Shown here piece by piece: positions 1 to 10,844 of a stretch of DNA of 64,000 nucleotides (positions are counted from its first letter, which is position 1; every line of letters starts with the position of its first letter). The DNA is taken from assembly GCF_027744825.2 (NCBI RefSeq), contig NC_071349.1, positions 4,278,001 to 4,342,000 on the forward strand. The letters run 5' to 3'. The DNA comes from Synchiropus splendidus. Taxonomy: Eukaryota; Chordata; Actinopteri; Syngnathiformes; Callionymidae. Position numbers and translations under genes: made by a program. A model generated the notes under the pieces. That model did no database searches, was not told where the DNA came from, and saw only the letters and a list, made by a program, of their open reading frames with translations.

Positions 1-38
<38 letters not shown>
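1..38. repeat. (AT)n microsatellite
   Basis: Pure AT dinucleotide run at the window edge, so its true length is unknown. Confidence 0.95.
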
Positions 39-40
<2 letters not shown>

Positions 41-42
41 GT

Positions 43-367
<325 letters not shown>

Positions 368-515
368 TTTTTATGTGTATATATGTATATATATTTAATA
401 TCTTTTTATATCTTATATCTTCGTATAGCATTACGTTCGAATGCTGACATAACCTGTTGAATAAAAAACATTAAGAAGCATATTCGGATCTCAGCTCATT
501 CATTTCTCGTTTAAC

Positions 516-2131
516 ATGTCGGTGAAACACATCATTAAAAGAGTTTATTACAATCCTCTTCACCCCGGGAGCTATGGAGGGGTGGATCGCCTTCGCCTCC
601 CGGTAGGACATGCCCCGAACACCTCCCCAGGGAAGCGTCCAGGATCAGATGCCCGAGCCACCTCAACTGGTTCCTCTCGATGTGGAGGAGCAGCGGCTCC
701 ACCCCGAGCTCCTCCCGGATGACCGAACTCCTCACCCTATCTCTAAGGGTGCGCCCAGCCACCGGGCGGAGGAAACTCATTTCAGCCGGTTGTATCCGCG
801 ATCTCATCCTTTCGGTCATTACCCAAAGCTCGTGACCATAGGTGAGGGTGGGAACGTAGATCGATCGGTAAATCGAGAGCTTCCTCTTGCGACTCAGCTC
901 CCTCTTCACCACGACGGTCCGATACAGCGACCGCATCACTGCTGCCGCTGCACCGACCCGTTTATCAATCTCACGCTCCCCTTTTGCCTCACTCGAGAAC
1001 AAGACCCCGAGATACTTAAATTCCACCACTTGGGGCAAGAACTCTCCACCGACCCGGAGAAAGCAAACCACCTTATTCCGGTCGAGAACCATGGCCTCAG
1101 ACTTGGAGGTGCTGATCCTCATCCCGGCCGCTTCACACTCGGCTGCAAACCCCCCCAGTGCATGCTGAAGGTCCCGGTCCAATGAGGCCAGCAGAACAAC
1201 ATCGTCCGCAAATAGCAGAGATGAAATTCTGTGGTTCCCGAACCGGATCCCCTCCAACCCCTGGCTACGCCTAGAAATTCTGTCCATAAAAGTGATGAAC
1301 AGAAGACATGCAGGCATTGGCTAGATATAACGACGATCAAAATTACTTGTTGACCGTTATCGATGTATTTTCAAAAAAGGCCTATGTACGCGTTTTAAAA
1401 AGAAAGACTGCGATTGAGACAGTGAAGGCGTTCGAATCAGTGCTGGAGGAGAGCGAGACGCCTGCAAAGCTACAGACGGATGACGGTAAATAATTTTTTT
1501 AAGAAGAGTTTCCGGGCTTTGATGGAAATTTTTCAACAGCGAGTGACGTTAAGGCCCCTGTGGTAAAGAGATTTAACCGCACTCTTAAAAATCTGATGTG
1601 GAGATATTTTACAGCTAAAAACATTACATTACACAAACGTTACATCGAGGTTTTACAGGATCTAGTAAAGAGTTATAATCACAGCTATCACAGTCGTATA
1701 AAAATGACACCGATGGAAGTAAGTAAATAAATTTTGCCTCCTGTCGAAATTTCTTTAGATTGGTGTTTGACAATCTTTACATTAGACCGTCAAAAGGTCG
1801 GCAGAAGCCAAATTTATGGAGGGCGATCATGTTAGGATATCAAAACTACGAGGTGTATTTGACAAAAAGTACGAGCAGAGTTTTACAGATGAGATATTTA
1901 CAATAACTGAATGTATTCATCGCAACCCGCCTGTGTATAAATTGAAAGATTTCGATGGCAAACCCATCCAGGGGTCATTTTATGATCAAGAATTACAAAA
2001 AGTACAACTCGTTCTCAAGGAACGCGCCGTTAAAGGAGAGAGACAGCTGGGTAAAAGCTTCAGATGTAAAATATATATAAGACGATCCTCCTTGACACCA
2101 GGCATCATATCATCATGTAGGGCTCAAAGAA
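516..2131 (+). pseudogene. Polinton/adintovirus-type integrase (rve), interrupted
   Basis: DDE integrase that would insert the element's DNA into chromosomes. A short N-terminal stretch (516 to about 600) is cut off from the core by a non-LTR retrotransposon fragment. The core resumes at about 1305 with YLLTVIDVFSKKAYV, followed by the second catalytic aspartate in QTDDGK (to 1493). A stop and frame break follow at once. The next segment (about 1500-1735) contains KRFNRTLK, and a lysine stands where DDE integrases of this type carry the catalytic glutamate. The segment 1816-2131 is the SH3/chromo-like C-terminal domain (GDHVRISKLRG, VYKLKDFDG). The insertion, frame breaks and missing catalytic residue make it inactive. 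Confidence 0.85.
601..1305 (-). mobile_element. Non-LTR retrotransposon fragment (reverse transcriptase C-terminal part)
   Basis: Minus-strand frame (ORF 535-1317) with the reverse transcriptase catalytic motif LLFADDVVLLA near its N-terminus, then thumb and C-terminal sequence including FKYLGVLFSS, YGHELWVMTERMRSRIQ and LRWLGHL. It resembles the 3' half of I/Nimb- or Tx1-like fish LINEs; I cannot fix the clade. The upstream polymerase domain, endonuclease and 3' UTR are missing. It lies inside the Polinton integrase gene, so it arrived after the Polinton. Confidence 0.75.
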
Positions 2132-2980
2132 TGGGGCTTCTATGTGACTTTACCATCAAACGCCAGTGCAAAAGTTTTTAAAGACAACTCAATTGGTACT
2201 TTCCGCATTTAGCACAACATATCGATTTAAACGGAAAATGGGAGGTTGCTTTGACGGAGATTACATACCCTCACACGTGGCATAATATTCCAGAGGATAC
2301 GTCGTCATTTTACTGGAAACCAAACCATAGAGGAGCTGACTCCAACACCAACACGGCTGCTCCGAGAGGATCAGATTCAGATGGTAACACGTCGCGGCTT
2401 CATAAAGATGAATTTCATAGAGCCATGGCGAGACTTTGGGCTCCGGATCCTGACGCCAGCGCCTCAGCTCAGAGGAAAAAAGACGGTTGGATATTACAGC
2501 TCACTTAATCAGATTACAACCGAGATGGAGCAAACTTTTAAAAAAAAAACAATGAGAATATACGCTTCCTGTTTGACCGTGCACGGCAAAACATTGATCT
2601 TCAAGGAGACAGTCAGAACCTAGTGCTTTTTAACTCGCCTTTGGCTTACATGTTAGGTGTAGATCCTGCTAATTGCATCATTTATTGCGAGTTCAGAGCG
2701 CCCCATCCTGTTGATTTAAAAGTGGGGTTTTACCATCTCTACTGACGTTGTAAGACCGCAGCTTGTAGAGGATGCATATGCACCGCTTTTAAGAACGGTG
2801 GAAATCAAGGGTAGTTACTCAGATATAATCACACAGCATTTTAACCCTGCTTACTATTTACCGGTTGCCAAGAACCATATTGAAAATATTCAGACACAAA
2901 TTAAACCAGATCTTAACAAACCAGTCAATTTTACATTTGGAAAGGTGGTGTTGACTCTACACTTTAGACCTGTTACTTGA
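2113..2980 (+). pseudogene. Polinton structural gene, probably minor capsid/penton-like jelly-roll protein (broken)
   Basis: Fragments in several frames: LKEWGFYVTLPSN (from about 2115), KWEVALTEITYPHTW (about 2236-2280), a stretch around 2620-2745 with SPLAYMLGVDPAN, and KPVNFTFGKVVLTLHFRP at the end (stop 2978-2980). The GKWEVALTEI..YPHTW block is typical of a conserved Polinton structural protein that I associate with the single jelly-roll minor capsid (penton). That identification is from memory of the family and is not proven here. Several frameshifts, no intact frame. It sits between integrase and the small basic gene, as expected for a structural cassette. Confidence 0.55.
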
Positions 2981-3082
2981 GAGGATATTATATAGCCCTT
3001 GCATCGACGTCTGGAAATTCATTGATCACAACAACACCAAAGGGATAACCAGCCTTTGCAGACCAAGTCAAAAACAAACACT

Positions 3083-3506
3083 ATGGTTCATGCAGGCTTA
3101 AGAGACGACCCGCACAGAGTTGTACAATATTATGAAAAACAGGTGGGCGGAGAGCTACCCGGTTTTGACGGTGCCCCGGTTATGTACGGACGAGGCATCG
3201 GTTCCCTCTTCTCAAAAATCACCTTTGTTGAAAAGAGGTATCGCCATAGCGAAACCCCATCTCAAATCAGCAGTGGGTAACATAGCCACAGATATGTTCA
3301 CCTGTACCATGAGAGGAATGAGCGATCAACAGAGACAGGAAGGGTCAGGAGGTATAGCTGTCTTATCACGAAGAACAAAGAGACGCCCTCCAGGACGACA
3401 TGTAACACAGAGCTCTAATAAACGTACAAACAAAAAAAGAAAGAAGTCAGTTGACAGAAGCAAACGGGCCAAGAGGAAGTCCAGAGGGAGCTCTGATATA
3501 CTTTAA
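3083..3506 (+). pseudogene. Small basic Polinton virion-type protein (one frameshift)
   Basis: The N-terminal part, in the frame of 3083, includes PVMYGRGIGSLF, a glycine-rich RGRG-like motif followed by a hydrophobic/amphipathic segment. A frame change near 3220 leads into LLKRGIAIAKPHL and ends in a strongly basic tail (KRTNKKRKKS, KRAKRKSRG) with a stop at 3504-3506. The overall layout recalls the small basic core or membrane-active proteins of adenovirus-like viruses, but I cannot assign a precise homologue. It ends 20 bp before the start of the major-capsid-like gene. Confidence 0.5.
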
Positions 3507-3526
3507 AAAACCTTATATACAGTAAC

Positions 3527-4844
3527 ATGGCACTCCTACACCAGAAATCTGCTGAATGCACATTGGCAGAACTGGATTTATTCACGCCGCCGATGACACG
3601 GCTTTCCATCGAGGACAAAATTTACACTGAAATTGCTCCAGTAGCCGCGATCAGCGATTGAGTTTTTTATACCAGGAGACGGCGAAAAGTATCTAGACCT
3701 AAACGACACCCTTCTAGACCTAAACGACACCCTTCTACTCGTGCGTGCAAGAATTACTAACGCCGATGGCACACCGCTGGCTAACGACGCAGCAGTCGGT
3801 CTCATCAATTATCCTCTAAACACAATCTTTGACCAGTGCGATGTGGTTCTGGGGGATCGGATGATTTCGCAGTCCAGTTCCACTCACCCGTACAGAGCTA
3901 TGATCGAAACACTTCTCAACTTTTCAGGCGACACTCTTAAAACACAAAACACAGTTTAGCGCCGGCCTTTTTTACCAAGACACACCTGGGTCGGTTGACT
4001 CGATCATCACTGTAAACGGTCCCAACGCAGGCCTTAATAAACGGGCTGAGTTCACGAGCAGGTCCAGAGAAGTACATCTTCTCAGTCCTCTGCACAGCGA
4101 CATATTTTTCTGTGAGAGACTGTTATTAAACTCGGTCGATTTAAGAATTAAACTCACCAGGGCGAATGATGCCTTCTGCCTGACCGGACCTCGCAACTCC
4201 ACCTTTCGTCTGAAAATCCTTGGCACCTCTCTGTTTGTGAAGAAAGTCACTGTTTCGCCAGCTGTGAGAATACGTCATGCAGCGGGTTTGTTAAAAGGAA
4301 ATGCTCTCTACCCCCTCTCACGAGTCAACGTAAAAACATACTCCATTCCAGAGAACTCGAGAATATGTACCCAGGAGAGTTTATTTCTGGGTTCAAGACC
4401 TAAATCCGTGGTTTTAGGGATGGTGCGTCATGAGGCATTTTCCGGTAGGAAAGATCTCTGCCCGTTCAACATGAATATCTAGCCCTCTGTCAGGACGGTC
4501 GACAGATCCCCGCTAAAGCTTTTCAACCTCAGTTTAACAACGGTATGGCGGTCAAAGAGTTTTATAACATGATTCTAGCTACAGGAAGACATTTGAAGTA
4601 TCTAAGCATTGACCGCGAAGGTTTTAACAGCGGATATTCGCTGTTTGCATTTAATCTCAATCCAGCCGATGACAACGACGCTCTCTCAGCTGTCTCAAAA
4701 GGGAATTTAAGACTGGAGATGAGATTCAGAGTTGCTTCACCAAACACCCTAACACTGATTGTGTACGCTTGTTATGATTCCATTCTGGAGATTGATGCAA
4801 AAAGACAAGTGCTGGTGGACTATTATTATAAAAGTTATGGATAG
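3527..4844 (+). pseudogene. Polinton major-capsid-like protein (double jelly-roll family), multiply frameshifted
   Basis: Starts at ATG 3527 (ECTLAELDLF) and runs to TAG 4842-4844, about 440 codons. It is split over all three frames: 3527 to about 3660; 3741-3957 (DQCDVVLGDRMISQ); a bridge through about 4235; 4237-4482; and 4545-4844 (YSLFAFNLNPADDNDAL). An exact 21-bp tandem duplication near 3700-3741 contributes to the damage. Position, size and the conserved block order fit the Polinton major capsid gene that eukaryotic genome annotation often carries as an uncharacterised protein. Its stop overlaps the protease start by a few bases (ATGGATAG), a compact virus-like arrangement. Confidence 0.65.
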
Positions 4845-5371
4845 TCTCCAGTTACAGAGGCTGCTGAGAGGTCTCATGGGCGACACATTTTACGGTGTGT
4901 GGCCGTCGGATAAGTTGCCTCAATTGACACAACCCCTCAGACTGCCTGCATATTTCATCGTCAACACACATCCGGCACATAAACCAGAAGTGCACTGGCT
5001 GGCTTTAACTCTCAAAGAAGACGGGAGAACAACTTTCTTTGACTCGTTTGGAATGGGGCCCTACTTTGCACATTACCCTGAAAAAGTTCCTCAAGAAACA
5101 TTCAGAGGTCATCAAGTACAACAATGGTCAACTACAGCACCCTCTATCGTTTGTATGTGGTCATCATTGCGTCTTCTACCTCTGTCATCGTGCTAGAGGG
5201 CTGTCTATCGGAGAAGTATTAAGTCTATACAGTGACGATACCTTAAAAAACGACCTCATGCTATACAACTTTGTGAAAGGACATCAACAATGTCTAAAAA
5301 GATGTGCACACTGTCCATGGAAACAACAAAACTGTTCTCTTCTGTATTTTAAAGACTATTGTAACGTGTGA
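4837..5371 (+). pseudogene. Adenain-type cysteine protease (Ulp1-like fold), one frameshift
   Basis: Capsid maturation protease of adenovirus/Polinton type. Start ATG 4837 overlaps the upstream stop. Visible in order: the catalytic histidine block VHWLALTL (about 4990), the FFDSFG block (about 5035) and the catalytic cysteine block FVCGHHCVFYL (about 5149-5180). The first two are in one frame and the cysteine in another, so a single frame break lies between about 5070 and 5120. It ends with a cysteine-rich tail at the stop before 5371. An AATAAA follows at about 5428, consistent with 3' end processing of the plus-strand gene set. Confidence 0.8.
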
Positions 5372-5478
5372 CTAATCTTATTGTGCGTGTGTGTATTTAA
5401 AAAAAATCTGTAATCTCATGGTAATTCAATAAAACATTTCTTTGATGAAAAGACAATAACTGTGTACAAGACAATTAT
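5372..5478. other. Convergent intergenic spacer of the Polinton
   Basis: AT-rich gap between the plus-strand structural block and the minus-strand replication block. It contains a plus-strand AATAAA near 5428. No coding sequence seen. Confidence 0.5.
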
Positions 5479-6248
5479 TCAGGAAACCCATCGAGGTGTT
5501 AGAGACAATTTCTTCCCTTTGGTCACTACACGCGTCAAGCGTCGTTGAGGTGTCACTTTAGGGTCCTTTGGGTCGGGAGACCAGCTCTCAGCTATACTTT
5601 TCTTTCGTAAGATAGAATTCAATTTAAGTCTCTGATATTGAGCCCTCGATTCAGGATTGGACAGCAGTGTGAGAGGCATTTTAGCTTTAATAATGTGACG
5701 AGAAACTCGGACCATCCCTCAGGTAACGAAGAACTTGTTTTCTTATACGGTAGGGAAAGGTACTTGAATATATCGATCACATGAGAGCCTTTTACAGCAC
5801 TTCCTTCATACATAAATTCACCATTCATATTCCAACCACCACCGTCTTTGGATATCCTCTGGATAATGTATTCAGCATTTCTTCGAGCTTTTGACGGAAG
5901 GCTATTTAGAATATCCTTACCCAAGTCATCTGTTACAGTGGGTGTTTTTAGAACACTTTCGACACGACTGTCAGAGTCGTGGGGATGATCGCTGACTCCA
6001 TCTCATTGTAAAGTCAGAGTTACTCTTCTTTGGTCTCTCTGATCCTCATTAGTAAAGGTTAAATATCTCTGCAATCGAGCATTATACTTTTTTATCTTCT
6101 CATACGAGTTAGACTGAGAATCATTTAGAATGGTCCTCATCTTCTCATTCAATTCATCTTTGGCAGTTTCACGGATGTCGGTGGTTGGACGTCATAACTG
6201 GATAATTTGCTGAGGAAAGACGAGATACATTTTCTGGACAGTCTTCAT
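5479..6248 (-). pseudogene. Conserved Polinton protein of unknown function, copy A
   Basis: Copy A of a protein with the blocks ILNSLPSKARRNAE, GWNMNGEFMYEG and VKGSHVIDIFKYLSLPY, then a basic C-terminus ending near 5480. It resembles copy B (9249-9848) closely but has a frame break near 5690 and a CGA-to-TGA stop near 6010. Its C-terminal tail (DPKDPKVTPQRRLTRVV) is present here and missing from copy B. I do not know the function. The same protein type recurs next to small basic and ATPase genes in Polintons, which suggests a virion or packaging role. Confidence 0.55.
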
Positions 6249-6580
6249 CGTGTTTTACTTCTTTACAAGTCGTCCTATTAGATTTCCAATGATTGGAACA
6301 GCTGCCGATAGCAACGGCAACAGCTTTTTAAGAATCCTTCACGCTTCACGCACACTTTTTTATTAGCCAAGAGTCTGATGTTTTTCTTCTGTTTTTTCAG
6401 TTTTTTGAACTGAGCCTGCGACAATGGTACAGTCCCCTTCAAAACATTCAGGGCGATCTCACCGAGAGCTTGAATAAAGTCCCGAGAACTATGCATCAAA
6501 ATGTCTTTACGTTTCTTTGAAGGAGCATGCTATAGTTCCTTAAGTAAACCCGCGTTTCTTTTTATACGCACTGACATAAC
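6249..6580 (-). pseudogene. Small basic protein with hydrophobic tail, copy A (frameshifted)
   Basis: Copy A of the 108-residue protein at 9873-10199. The LSQAQFKKLKKQKKNIRLLANKK block is recognisable, but frameshifts near 6330 and 6530 destroy both ends. Lies between the unknown protein and the ATPase, as in copy B. Confidence 0.55.
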
Positions 6581-6589
6581 TTAAGCAGA

Positions 6590-7250
6590 CGTTTTTGGTA
6601 TGGACACAGTGTGACGTTGATGAGGAAGTATCCCAGTCCTTAGTCTGTAGCGTTCTGGACATGAGGGTGTTAGATCAACAATTAAGTACCCGTGAGCGCC
6701 AGCTGTAACATCTTCAAAGATTTCTAGAAAGAAAGCTCTTTGAGACGGGTAAACCTGTTGAGCAACAACTTTTATCTACATTTTATCGCGAGGATTCTTA
6801 AACAATGCAAAGTAATTGATATTCAGACTAATAGTACGACTATATTTACCAGGATGAAATAAGTTTTGCGTAAGCATTATAACACTCATATTTTTATGAT
6901 GTCTCTACTGTGTAAAAATGCCTCAGGGTTTTCAGAAGTTTCAAAAATAACATTGTCAAGAATAATCAAATGTTTTCTATCAGAAGGAAATAGATCTTCA
7001 TTTTCAAAAGATTCAGGTAAACCTTCAATGAATTTGATATTTTTATTCATCTTTTGCAATTCACTGTACAAAGGTTGAAAAGAAGTATAAATCCGTACAA
7101 TATTTACATTGACATCATCCATTACATTTTTTTCAAGTCCACTCAATTTTCAAGTATACATTTTACAAAATGGGTCTTTCCTGACCCTGATGGTCCCACC
7201 ACTAGACATGAAAATGGTGTTTTCAAATGTGGATCGAAATTAATTTCTTC
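6590..7250 (-). pseudogene. A32/FtsK-like packaging ATPase, copy A
   Basis: Degraded copy of the genome-packaging ATPase. The Walker A loop is still readable on the minus strand near 7170-7195 (GPSGSGKT). The Walker B region near 6955-6970 reads LIILDN, where copy B reads LIILDD. The start codon has changed (ATG to ATC, near 7253), and an insertion just after Walker A (about 7125-7140) shifts the frame. It keeps about 49 bp near 6750-6800 that copy B has lost. Confidence 0.7.
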
Positions 7251-7277
7251 GATAATGACCCCTCATCCACCCAAAAC

Positions 7278-9234
7278 TCAGAACCCGAAAGGTTTGGTTG
7301 TCCCATCCGAAAATAATCGCCTCTTATCGTACACGACCCGGAGTTTTTTAATAACTGATCTGTTTTTTACTGCGATGTTCTTTTTATCCCTCTCAATGTT
7401 GTGTTGGCAGGTCTCAAGCACCCCATCAGGTGAATTCTGCAAATAGCCCTCTACAGACGGAGTCAAAGTTTATCCGCTCACAAGATTCTTTTGTTTGCGT
7501 GATACCTTTAATTTTAATCACAACCTTCTTCTGTCCTTTGTTCCTATAAGCTTACGACCTAGGACCCGCCGAAACAAAGTCCTTGATGCTATCCCCGTCG
7601 AGTTCATCAGTCAGATCACCGAGATAGTTACCTAATTTTAAAGGCGTCTTGCCGTCTTTCACCACATATATCAAGCTGTCTGTGTCAACATAGAGAACAT
7701 TCTCCTGCAATTTCTCCATGTAACTGTACAACGTCAGACGAGCATAAGTAGTGGTAAAAGCTCTGATAAAAACATTGCTGCATTTACCGGGAGGGTAGAG
7801 ACCCTTGAAACGCCACTGGATCACAACTTTTTTTGTCATCCAGCACGTTAAAGTAGCTGACCTCGTATTTCCCTGAAAACAAGAAACTGAAAAACTCGTT
7901 GGGGTCTGACACTACAGAAACCTGAGACATGTTCTCTTTCTGATAAAACTTGCCCCACAGGCTATTAATTCAAGCCTTAGCCACCTGTCTCTTTGCTGGG
8001 TTGTGACAAATCTTATCAGCGCAAAGCAAAATCCCCTGATGGGCTTGATAATCCTCAATGTATTTGTCACGGCCTTCCTGATCAACGGCCTCAGCAGGGT
8101 AACCAGAAGCCTCCTGCTTGTCCTTCAGGAATGTACGGATGTAACCTGCGAAAATACAATTGCTAGATCTATCAAAATGCCATACTTCGATAATCTTGGC
8201 CACCTTGTATCCCTTGTCCAGAGCCTTGTTGAACTCAACCGTGACCCAGACCCCTGTCAAAACAAGTTCGTCATCATTATGCGTACAGTCACTGCCTTGA
8301 ACATTACGACATGAACAGATACTGCATAACGTGAAGTGTAATTTACCCCCTGGTCCTCTGTAGGGTAAAACAGGTACATATAAACCCCGAGGAGGATAGA
8401 CAACCGCCTTGATAAGACCGAAGTACTGTCTGGAATCCCCGAAGTCTTCGTGAATTATTCGGGGGTGACCTAGGAGGTAGGAGCACGTGCTGTTGACGTA
8501 AGGATACAGAGAGGTGACATCAGCGTAATAAACTTTTTCATCAGGCTTGGCCGTGTAACGCAGCTTTAAAGCGCTGGTTCTATCGCCGTAGAGGGCATTA
8601 CGAGGGTTGAGAGGCTCAGGGGTGTCAAAATCTAAGAGAAAATCTCTGAGATCATCAAACGACTGTCGAAGCGAATGCCATTCGTGTTCCCAGATGGTAA
8701 AAAGACGCACCCCATGATCAGACTTTAACGCCTGCTCTCTCTCCATCGTAGCAGAGTAGTATTCACCGTATGGTCTACCTCTTAACGGAAAAACTGCATG
8801 AGGGTCAACACATGAAGGACAACCGTGGAATAAACATCCGTTAAACTCCCAGACCTGCGTAACACCGTCAACTTCAGGATAACCGTCAACAAAATACTGG
8901 CCAAACACCATCTCCCCACGGTTCAAGGCATGTTGTATGAAAATGCCCTGTCTGTGTGATTGTGCAGCCACTGGATGGAAGCATCTGAGAACCTCTTGTT
9001 ACCGCTCGTTACATAATTGTTGGGACATGGCTAATGTGTCTGGTTTTAAAAAGTTGGTCCTGACAACAGCCATACACGCAGAGGCGATTGTTATGGACGA
9101 GAGTGCATCAACACCTGTTTCTTTAAAAAACTCGTCTCTAAATATCATGCATCCTCTGGCCAGAATGTCAACATCGTTTTTACAATAGTGAATAGCTTCA
9201 CTCCTGAAATTGAAAGAATCCTCTATCACGAGAT
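7278..9234 (-). pseudogene. Protein-primed family-B DNA polymerase, copy A (exonuclease and palm part)
   Basis: Replicative polymerase of the Polinton, missing its N-terminal third. Reading 9234 to 7278 on the minus strand: an exonuclease motif (HYCKNDVDIL, about 9175-9190), an in-frame TAA at 8999-9001, then an open stretch 8971-7970 with palm motif A (DVTSLYPYVN, about 8505-8530). A TGA near 7970 follows inside the motif B region (KRQVAKA..NSLWGK). After a frameshift comes motif C with the canonical DTDS (YVDTDSLIYV, about 7675-7690), another stop at 7552, a 10-bp deletion near 7450, and the C-terminus KPFGF. It is cut at 9234, where the duplicated block begins. Confidence 0.85.
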
Positions 9235-9248
9235 AGAATTCGATTCGC

Positions 9249-9848
9249 TTAAGGGTTGGACAGCAGGGTGAGAGGGATGTTTAGCTTTAATAATGTGACG
9301 AGAAACTCGGACCATCCCTCAGGTAATGAAGAACTTGTTTTCTCATACGGTAGGGAAAGGTACTTGAATATATCGATCACATGAGAGCCTTTTACAGCAT
9401 TTCCTTCATACATAAATTCACCATTCATATTCCAACCGTCGCCGTTTTTGGATATCCTCCGGATAATGAGTTCAGCATTTCTTCGAGCTTTTGACGGAAG
9501 GCTATTTAGAATATCCTTACCCAGGTCATCTGTTACAGAGGGTGATTTTAGAACGCTTTCGACACGTCTGTCAGAGTCGAGGGGATGATCGCTGACTCCG
9601 TCTCGTTGTAAAGTCAGAGTTACTCTCCTTTGGTCTATCTGATCCTGTTTAGTAAAGGTTAAATATCTCTGCAATAGAGCATCGTAGTTTTTAATCTTCT
9701 CATACGAGTTTAACTGAGAATCATTTAGAATGGTCCTCATCTTCTCATTCAATTCATCTTTGGCAGTTTCACGGATGTCAGAGGTTGGACGTGATAACTG
9801 GTTAATTTGTCGAGGAGAGACGAGATACACTTTCTGGACAGTCTTCAT
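9249..9848 (-). CDS. Conserved Polinton protein of unknown function, copy B (C-terminally truncated)
   Basis: Open frame of 199 codons starting MKTVQKVYLV. It has a helical, charged N-terminal half (DELNEKMRTILNDSQ, YDALLQRYLTF) and a C-terminal half with GWNMNGEFMYEG and GSHVIDIFKYLSLPYEK. The frame stops at the duplication joint and so lacks the basic tail seen in copy A. It is better preserved than copy A upstream. No known catalytic motif is visible. It precedes the small basic gene by 24 bp on the same strand. Confidence 0.6.
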   Translation of the reverse strand: MKTVQKVYLVSPRQINQLSRPTSDIRETAKDELNEKMRTILNDSQLNSYEKIKNYDALLQRYLTFTKQDQIDQRRVTLTLQRDGVSDHPLDSDRRVESVLKSPSVTDDLGKDILNSLPSKARRNAELIIRRISKNGDGWNMNGEFMYEGNAVKGSHVIDIFKYLSLPYEKTSSSLPEGWSEFLVTLLKLNIPLTLLSNP

Positions 9849-9872
9849 AGCGTTTTACTTCTTTACAAGTCC

Positions 9873-10199
9873 TCATATTAGATTTCCAATTATTGGAACG
9901 GCAGCCGCTAGCAACGGCAACAGGAATCCACCCGATTGCTTTTTAAGAATCCTTTGTTTACGCTTCAAGCATGCTTTTTTATTAGCCAAGAGTCTGATGT
10001 TTTTCTTCTGTTTTTTCAGTTTTTTTAACTGAGCCTGCGACAATGGTACATTCCCCTTCAAAACATTCAGGGCGATCTCACCGAGAGCTTGAATGAAGTC
10101 CCGGGAACTACGTGTCAAAATGTCTTTACTCGTTTCTTGGTACGGAGCATGGTATAGTTCCTTAAGTAAACGAGCGTTTCTTTTTATACGCGCTGACAT
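9873..10199 (-). CDS. Small basic Polinton protein with hydrophobic C-terminus, copy B (intact)
   Basis: Intact 108-codon frame, the only small Polinton gene here with no visible break. Its N-terminus is rich in arginine and lysine (MSARIKRNARLLKEL), the middle carries KKLKKQKKNIRLLANKK, and the end is GGFLLPLLAAAVPIIGNLI, a glycine followed by a hydrophobic alanine-rich tail. A basic body with a hydrophobic tail is the general layout of small core/membrane-active proteins of adenovirus-like viruses. That comparison is an inference. Its ATG lies a few bases after the ATPase stop. Confidence 0.65.
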   Translation of the reverse strand: MSARIKRNARLLKELYHAPYQETSKDILTRSSRDFIQALGEIALNVLKGNVPLSQAQLKKLKKQKKNIRLLANKKACLKRKQRILKKQSGGFLLPLLAAAVPIIGNLI

Positions 10200-10202
10200 A
10201 AC

Positions 10203-10820
10203 TCAAGCAGACGTTTTTGGTGTGTACACAGTGTGACGCTGATGAGGTAGTATCCCAGTCCTTAGTCTGCAGCGTTCTGGACAGGAGGGTGTTAGATCAA
10301 CGATTAAGTACCCGTGAACGTCAGCTGTAGCATCTTCAAAGCTTTCTAGAAAGAAAGCTCTTTGAGACGGGTAAACAATACAGAGTAATTGCTATTCAGA
10401 CTAATAGCACGACTATATTTACCGTGATGAAATAAGTTTTGCGTCAGCAATATAACACTCATATTTTTATGATGTCTATACTGCGTAAAAATGCGAACAA
10501 CCTCTGGGCTTTCAGACGCTTCAAAAATCGTCGTCAAGAATAATCAAATGTTTTCTATCAGAAGGAAATACATCTTCATTTTCAAAAGATTCAGGTAAAC
10601 CTCCAATGAATTTGATATTTTTATTAATCTTTTGCAATTCACTGTACATAGGTTGAAAAGAAGTATAAATCCATACAATATTTATATTGACATCATCCAT
10701 AACATGTTCACAATTTTCAAGTATACATTTTACAAAATGGGTCTTTCCCGACCCCGACGGTCCCACCACTAGACATGAAAATGGTGTTTTCAAACGCGGA
10801 TCGAAATTAATTCCTTCCAT
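10203..10820 (-). pseudogene. A32/FtsK-like packaging ATPase, copy B
   Basis: ATPase that would pump the element genome into capsids. ATG at 10818-10820; Walker A GPSGSGKTHF near residue 19; Walker B LIILDD near residue 95; then a frame break near 10525. The next segment reads MSVILLTQNLFHHG, a conserved block of this ATPase family. A deletion of about 49 bp relative to copy A (near 10375) causes a second frame change, and the tail ends at about 10205. The N-terminus including Walker A and B is intact, so copies A and B differ in which parts survive. Confidence 0.8.
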
Positions 10821-10844
10821 AATGACCCCTCATCCACTCAAAAA

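Noticed and set aside
610..1185. Plus-strand 191-codon frame over the LINE fragment
   Set aside because: Antisense shadow of the reverse transcriptase fragment, which has recognisable motifs on the minus strand.
8003..8314. Plus-strand 103-codon frame inside polymerase copy A
   Set aside because: Shadow of the polymerase frame; no motif of its own.
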